In this document: in pieces, positions 59,989 through 64,000 of the stretch
Layout: every line of letters starts with the position of its first letter
Numbering within the stretch: position 1 is the stretch's first letter
NCBI RefSeq assembly: GCF_024169245.1
Contig: NZ_JALJWP010000001.1
Location: forward strand, 744,001 to 808,000
DNA: 64,000 nucleotides
Direction: 5' to 3'
DNA from: Pseudomonas koreensis
GTDB lineage: Bacteria; Pseudomonadota; Gammaproteobacteria; Pseudomonadales; Pseudomonadaceae
Notes under the pieces: model-generated
What the model was told of the DNA's origin: nothing
The model's database searches: none
What the model saw: the letters and a program-made list of their open reading frames with translations, nothing else
Translations under genes and position numbers: made by a program

Positions 59989-61163
59989 GCATAATTCGCT
60001 TCGAAGACGTCGACGTAATCTTCTCCAAAGACCCGCGCGAGGCGCTCAAGCTGCTCGATCAGGGCATGACCCGCAACGAGATCCTGAAGAAGACCGGGCA
60101 GATCGTCGGCGTGGAAAAAGCCACGCTGGACATCAACAAGGGCGAGATCTGCGTGCTGATGGGCCTGTCCGGTTCGGGCAAATCCAGCCTGCTGCGCTGC
60201 ATCAACGGCCTCAACACCGTGAGCCGCGGCAAGTTGTTCGTCGAGCATGAAAACCGCCAGATCGACATCGCTTCCTGCACGCCCGCCGAGCTGAAGATGA
60301 TGCGCACCAAGCGCATTGCCATGGTATTCCAGAAGTTCGCCCTGATGCCTTGGCTGACGGTGCGCGAGAACATCAGTTTCGGTCTGGAAATGCAGGGTCG
60401 ACCGGAGAAGGAACGCAAAAAACTTGTCGATGAGAAACTCGAACTGGTCGGCCTGACCCAGTGGCGCAACAAGAAGCCGGACGAACTCTCCGGCGGCATG
60501 CAGCAGCGCGTCGGCCTCGCCCGCGCGCTGGCCATGGACGCCGACATTCTGCTGATGGACGAACCGTTCTCGGCTCTCGACCCGCTGATCCGCCAGGGTC
60601 TGCAGGATGAACTGCTGGAGCTGCAACGCAAGCTGAGCAAGACCATCGTGTTTGTCAGCCACGACCTTGATGAAGCACTCAAACTCGGCAGCCGCATCGC
60701 GATCATGAAGGACGGTCGGATCATCCAGTACAGCGTGCCGGAAGAAATCGTCCTCAACCCGGCGGACGACTATGTGCGCACCTTTGTCGCCCACACCAAC
60801 CCGCTCAACGTGCTCTGCGGCCGCAGCCTGATGCGCACGCTGGACAAGTGCAAACGCATCAACGGCTCGGTGTGCCTGGATCCTGGCGGCGACTCGTGGC
60901 TGGACCTGGCTGAAGGCAACACCATCAAAGGCGCACGCCAGAACGGCTCGGTGCTGAACCTGCAGAACTGGGCACCGGGGCAAGCGGTGGAAGGCCTGGA
61001 GCGCAAACCGACGCTGGTGGACTCGAACATCGGCATGCGTGACGCGCTGCAGATCCGTTATCAGACCGGCAACAAGCTGGTCCTGCACGATAACAATCAT
61101 GTGGTGGGGATTCTGGGGGACAGCGAGCTGTATCACGCGTTGCTGGGCAAGAATCTGGGGTAA
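59985..61163 (+). CDS. cbcV: Choline/betaine/carnitine ABC transporter ATPase CbcV
   Basis: A 392-residue ATPase that drives the CbcWV transporter for ChoX, CaiX and betaine-binding proteins. Walker A is GLSGSGKSS, the signature LSGGMQQRVGLARAL and Walker B ILLMDEPFSALD. A C-terminal extension (about 280-392) resembles a degenerate CBS-like regulatory domain typical of osmoprotectant transporters. The start ATGAGC overlaps the cbcW stop. Confidence 0.94.
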   Translation: MSIIRFEDVDVIFSKDPREALKLLDQGMTRNEILKKTGQIVGVEKATLDINKGEICVLMGLSGSGKSSLLRCINGLNTVSRGKLFVEHENRQIDIASCTPAELKMMRTKRIAMVFQKFALMPWLTVRENISFGLEMQGRPEKERKKLVDEKLELVGLTQWRNKKPDELSGGMQQRVGLARALAMDADILLMDEPFSALDPLIRQGLQDELLELQRKLSKTIVFVSHDLDEALKLGSRIAIMKDGRIIQYSVPEEIVLNPADDYVRTFVAHTNPLNVLCGRSLMRTLDKCKRINGSVCLDPGGDSWLDLAEGNTIKGARQNGSVLNLQNWAPGQAVEGLERKPTLVDSNIGMRDALQIRYQTGNKLVLHDNNHVVGILGDSELYHALLGKNLG

Positions 61164-61178
61164 ACCCCGCAGACACGA

Positions 61179-61208
61179 AAACGCCGCGAGACTATCGCGG
61201 CGTTTTTG
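61179..61208 (+). terminator. Rho-independent terminator after cbcV
   Basis: Perfect stem AAAACGCCGCGA (61179-61190) / TCGCGGCGTTTT (61196-61207) with GACTA loop and T-run, 15 bases after the cbcV stop. Ends the choX-cbcW-cbcV operon. Confidence 0.92.
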
Positions 61209-61214
61209 TTTGAA

Positions 61215-61295
61215 GATCAAAAGATCGCAGCCTTCGGCAGCTCCTACAGGGGGAATGCGATCCATGTAGGAGCTGCCGAAGGCTGCGATCTTTTA
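61215..61295. repeat. Inverted repeat pair, family R3
   Basis: GATCGCAGCCTTCGGCAGCT and complement, between the convergent cbcV and betT genes. Confidence 0.88.
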
Positions 61296-61305
61296 AAGGA
61301 ACAAC

Positions 61306-61332
61306 GCGGTGCTTCAGACAGAAACACCGCGC
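61306..61332 (-). terminator. Possible terminator of betT
   Basis: Stem CGCGGTG (61306-61312) / CACCGCG (61326-61332), read on the minus strand, followed by TTGTTCCTTT. It lies 10 bases after the betT stop. The tail is weak, so the adjoining R3 element may do the work. Confidence 0.45.
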
Positions 61333-61341
61333 TCTTACGGT

Positions 61342-63339
61342 TTAGCTATACACCCGGCCAAGGAGCTGCCGATGGCTTTCAAACTGATCCAGCACATCCC
61401 GCGTAATCTGCTCAGGAGTGAAGCCCATCAAGTCGTAGTCCTGACTGCCATTGTGCAGATACACCTCAGCACGGTAATAACGCTGGCGCGCTTCATCGGA
61501 CTGTGCCGATTCGGTCGGAGTCGCCAGATAACCATCCAGGCTCACTTCGTAAACGAAAGGGTTGCCCTCCTCCATCTCGACCCGCACGCCCATGCAACGC
61601 TTGGCCTTGCCCAGCAGCGTCTGCACTTCAATGCCCTGATTGCGCAATTGCGCCGCTGCATCTTCCAGCGCCGGAGTGACGTGCTTGTCCATGAAGCGCT
61701 GCACCACCGATTGGCTCGGCTGCAGATCCAGTTGCGTCAGGCGCTCGCTGAAACCACGGCGCCCGCGCTCGGCCAGTTGCGCTTGCTCCTGTTCGATCTG
61801 CACGTCCTGGCGCATCGCCTTGTGCAGGCCGAACATGAAGCAGATCAGCACCACCGAGAACGGCAGGCCGGCCAGCACCACCATGGTCTGCATGGCTTCG
61901 AAGTTGCCGGCGAACAGCAGGCCGATGGTCACCAGGGTGATCACCACCGACCAGAAGATCCGCAGCCAGTGCGGCGCGTCTTCATCGACGTTGCCGCCCT
62001 TGCAGGAAAGATTCGCCATCATCACCGCGCCGGAGTCGGCCGGGGTCAGGAACAGCACGAAGCCGACAAAGATCGACACCCCGATGACGACTTTCGACGC
62101 CGGGTAATGCTCAAGCAACTGATAGATCGCCATCGACGGCTGTTCCAGCGCCGTCTTGCCCAGCTCCACCGCGCCCTGATTCATCACCAGATCCAGCGCC
62201 GAGTTGCCGAAGATCGACAGCCACGCCAAGGTGAAGCCCAGCGGAATCAGCAGCACGCCAGCAACCAGCTCACGCACGCTGCGGCCACGGGAAATCCGTG
62301 CGATGAACATGCCCACGAATGGCGCCCAGGAAATCCACCAGGCCCAGTAGAACAGCGTCCACAGGCCCAGCCAGCGATCGGACTTGGCGCTGTCGCCTTC
62401 ATAGACGTACAGGTCGAAGGTCTTCAGCACCACGCCGTTGAGGTAGTCACCGATGTTCTGCACGAAGCCGTTGAGCAGGTGCAAAGTCGGGCCGAACAGC
62501 AGAACGAAAATCAGCAGGCCGCTGAACAGCACGATGTTCAGGTTGGACAGACGACGGATGCCGTTTTCCACACCCGACACGGCGGCGATGGTCGCCACGG
62601 TGCTCATGACGATGATGACGATCAGCAGGTTGGTGTTGCTGTGCTCCATGCCGAACAGGTTTTCCAGCCCGGACGACACTTGCAGCGAGCCAATCCCCAG
62701 GTTGGTCACCAGACCCAGCAGGGTGACGAACATGCCGAAGCCATCCACCGCGTGCCCGGCCGCGCCCTTGACCCAACGCTCGCCGACCAGCGGATACAGC
62801 GCCGAACGCAGCGCCAGCGGTTGGTTATGCCGATAGGCAAAATACGCCACGGCCAGACCGACCAGCGCGTAGATCGCCCAGCCGTGCAGGCCCCAGTGCA
62901 GGAAGGTCAGTTGCACCGCCTGCCGCGCGGCCATATTCGTGGCCGAGGTGCCTTCCGGCGGATTGAAATAGTGATCCAGCGGCTCGGACGCGCCGAAGTA
63001 CAACAGCGAAATGCCGATGCCCGACGAGAACAGCATCCCCGCCCAGGCGCCGTAACTGAAATCCGGGGTGTCGTCCTTGCTGCCCAGTTTGAGTTTGCCG
63101 TACGAGGAAAACGCCAGACCGACCACGAACACCAGGTAGGCAGCGATCACCACCATGTAGTACCAGCCGAAGCTGCGCGACAACCAGGCCTGGGCCATCC
63201 CCAACATTCTGCCGGCCTCTTGCGGGGCGATGATCAGAATGGCGGTCAACAACAGAATCAGCGCGGTCGAGGTGTAGAACACCCAACCGTTGACCGTCAC
63301 CTTCTCGGGCGGGGTCTTTATTAGCGAGGCAGAACTCAT
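61342..63339 (-). CDS. betT: Choline transporter BetT (BCCT family)
   Basis: A 665-residue betaine-choline-carnitine transporter with 12 membrane helices (about 15-500). The conserved eighth-helix motif appears as LFYWAWWISWAPFVGMFIAR with its tryptophan-rich substrate site, and GWAIYALVGLAVAYFAYRHN is a further family block. A cytosolic C-terminal tail of about 150 residues (after 515) is the osmosensing extension of BetT-type proteins. It takes up choline by proton symport. Divergent from betI, as in P. aeruginosa betT1, with the BetI operator in the gap. The ATG at 63339 matches the family start. Confidence 0.94.
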   Translation of the reverse strand: MSSASLIKTPPEKVTVNGWVFYTSTALILLLTAILIIAPQEAGRMLGMAQAWLSRSFGWYYMVVIAAYLVFVVGLAFSSYGKLKLGSKDDTPDFSYGAWAGMLFSSGIGISLLYFGASEPLDHYFNPPEGTSATNMAARQAVQLTFLHWGLHGWAIYALVGLAVAYFAYRHNQPLALRSALYPLVGERWVKGAAGHAVDGFGMFVTLLGLVTNLGIGSLQVSSGLENLFGMEHSNTNLLIVIIVMSTVATIAAVSGVENGIRRLSNLNIVLFSGLLIFVLLFGPTLHLLNGFVQNIGDYLNGVVLKTFDLYVYEGDSAKSDRWLGLWTLFYWAWWISWAPFVGMFIARISRGRSVRELVAGVLLIPLGFTLAWLSIFGNSALDLVMNQGAVELGKTALEQPSMAIYQLLEHYPASKVVIGVSIFVGFVLFLTPADSGAVMMANLSCKGGNVDEDAPHWLRIFWSVVITLVTIGLLFAGNFEAMQTMVVLAGLPFSVVLICFMFGLHKAMRQDVQIEQEQAQLAERGRRGFSERLTQLDLQPSQSVVQRFMDKHVTPALEDAAAQLRNQGIEVQTLLGKAKRCMGVRVEMEEGNPFVYEVSLDGYLATPTESAQSDEARQRYYRAEVYLHNGSQDYDLMGFTPEQITRDVLDQFESHRQLLGRVYS

Positions 63340-63768
63340 GGCACAAATGCTCCAGGCAGTGCGAGAGAAGAACACAAGGCATCACGGAACCCGACCAATC
63401 GGTTAGTTGGCAGCCGACCGGCGGGTGATATAAAGACACTCCGAAAAAAGCCCGAACCTGCCGAAATGGCGTTGCGTATTCGCTTTCGTGGCCAGAGGTG
63501 CCGGACGTTCATCCGAAACCTGGCCCCGAGCGTCTTGCCCTTTCAACACGTCCATCGAATCGCGAACCGCGCCATGCCCCACGCAGGTTTCGAGCCGTTT
63601 CAGGTGTCGGTTTTTATCGTCATCACGCGTAGGAATTTTCTGTAGGCAGCGACGAATTGTCGCAGATCTTATTCTTTGTTGATTGAACGTTCAATCAAAA
63701 CAAAATAGACTGGCCCTCAATCCGATCGGCGTCATTCGCCCCTCGGAAGGCCTAAGGAGATGTGCAAG
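63340..63768. other. 429-bp divergent betT-betI control region
   Basis: Holds the BetI palindrome and the promoters of both genes. The rest shows nothing I could identify; a 64-codon open frame at 63488 has no ribosome site. Confidence 0.6.
63679..63698. promoter_or_regulatory. BetI operator palindrome
   Basis: TTGATTGAACGTTCAATCAA, a perfect 20-bp palindrome, closely matching the E. coli BetI operator (TTGATTGGACGTTCAATATA). It lies 70 bases before the betI ATG. BetI represses betIBA and betT, and choline relieves this. Confidence 0.9.
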
Positions 63769-64000
63769 ATGCCCAAGGTCGGTATGCAACCCATCCGCCG
63801 CCAACAACTGATCGAAGCCACTTTGCAGGCCGTCGATCAGGTCGGAATGGGGGACGCCAGCATTGCGCTGATCGCCCGTTTGGCCGGTGTCTCGAATGGC
63901 ATCATCAGTCATTATTTTCAGGACAAGAACGGCCTGATCGCCGCCACGATGCGGTACCTGATGACCGCCCTCAGCGAGAGCGTCACCGCGCGCCGTCAGG
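63769..64000 (+). CDS. betI: Choline-responsive repressor BetI (5' part)
   Basis: The first 77 residues of a TetR-family repressor; the gene continues past the window. The N-terminal [20 protein letters not shown] and the helix-turn-helix [26 protein letters not shown] are those of BetI. AAGGAGA lies eight bases before the ATG. betB and betA, which oxidise choline to glycine betaine, are expected next. Confidence 0.95.
   Translation, partial: MPKVGMQPIRRQQLIEATLQAVDQVGMGDASIALIARLAGVSNGIISHYFQDKNGLIAATMRYLMTALSESVTARRQ

Noticed and set aside
61309..63324. 671-codon open frame on the plus strand
   Set aside because: Antisense to betT; His/Gln-rich translation is typical of the reverse of membrane-protein codons.
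63488..63682. 64-codon plus-strand frame before betI
   Set aside because: No ribosome site, no domain, and it runs into the BetI operator; treated as non-coding promoter DNA.

Overview
The window is chromosomal DNA of a Pseudomonas, most likely of the P. fluorescens group. This rests on recognisable Pseudomonas gene orders (fiuI-fiuR-fiuA next to creD-creC-creB and the zinc-protease gene; glyA-soxBDAG-purU-fdhA; gbcA/gbcB; dgcAB with etfAB; the cdh/cai carnitine genes; gbdR-sdaB-choX-cbcWV-betT-betI), on high-GC codon use, and on dense intergenic palindromic repeats of the fluorescens-group type. I saw no rRNA, tRNA, transposase, integrase or CRISPR array. Species assignment is inference.

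Layout. 1-5.3 kb: end of an iron-responsive ECF sigma gene, its FecR-type anti-sigma regulator, a FiuA-like ferrichrome receptor, a PepSY membrane protein and a small membrane protein. 5.5-12.3 kb: glutathione S-transferase, CreD/CreC/CreB envelope-stress system, retropepsin-like protein, acyltransferase, DUF2780 protein. 12.4-13.0 kb: a small protein resembling half a cold-shock domain, then a CspA-type protein. 13.0-22.1 kb: the minus-strand operon glyA-soxB-soxD-soxA-soxG-purU-fdhA, which turns sarcosine into glycine and serine and disposes of the one-carbon unit. 22.3-24.2 kb: TraX-like protein and threonine aldolase. 24.4-26.9 kb: a small accessory island with hcp, a probable membrane-acting type VI effector and a candidate membrane immunity protein. 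27-29.7 kb: divergent gbcB and gbcA (glycine betaine demethylase). 29.8-36.5 kb: an unusual three-gene set of metallophosphoesterase, membrane di-heme cytochrome c and an 1150-residue GMC oxidoreductase/alpha-beta hydrolase fusion. 36.5-37.4 kb: a 950 bp non-coding block with four iteron-like repeats built around perfect DnaA boxes. 37.4-46.6 kb: acetyltransferase, etfB, etfA, dgcB, dgcA (dimethylglycine demethylation), a V4R-type protein, a dipeptidase and an LprI-like protein. 46.7-47.8 kb: a toxin-antitoxin pair and a DUF3010 protein. 47.9-53.9 kb: carnitine regulator CdhR, binding protein CaiX, CdhC, CdhA, CdhB and a gamma-butyrobetaine hydroxylase. 54.2-64 kb: small conserved-type protein, GbdR, serine dehydratase, the choline ABC transporter ChoX-CbcW-CbcV, the choline transporter BetT and the start of betI.

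Together the genes describe almost a complete route from gamma-butyrobetaine or carnitine to glycine betaine, dimethylglycine, sarcosine, glycine, serine and pyruvate, plus choline uptake; the choline oxidation genes betBA would be expected just past betI. Regulatory sites visible in the sequence include a perfect BetI palindrome, a sigma-54 promoter candidate before gbdR, 21-bp direct repeats before caiX (CdhR) and choX (GbdR), a related pair before gbcA, a variant cre-tag before creD and a palindrome before the toxin-antitoxin pair.

The most novel items are the DnaA-box iteron cluster, the hcp-effector-immunity island, and the GMC/hydrolase fusion with an iron-sulfur-like cysteine motif and a cysteine in place of the usual serine nucleophile.
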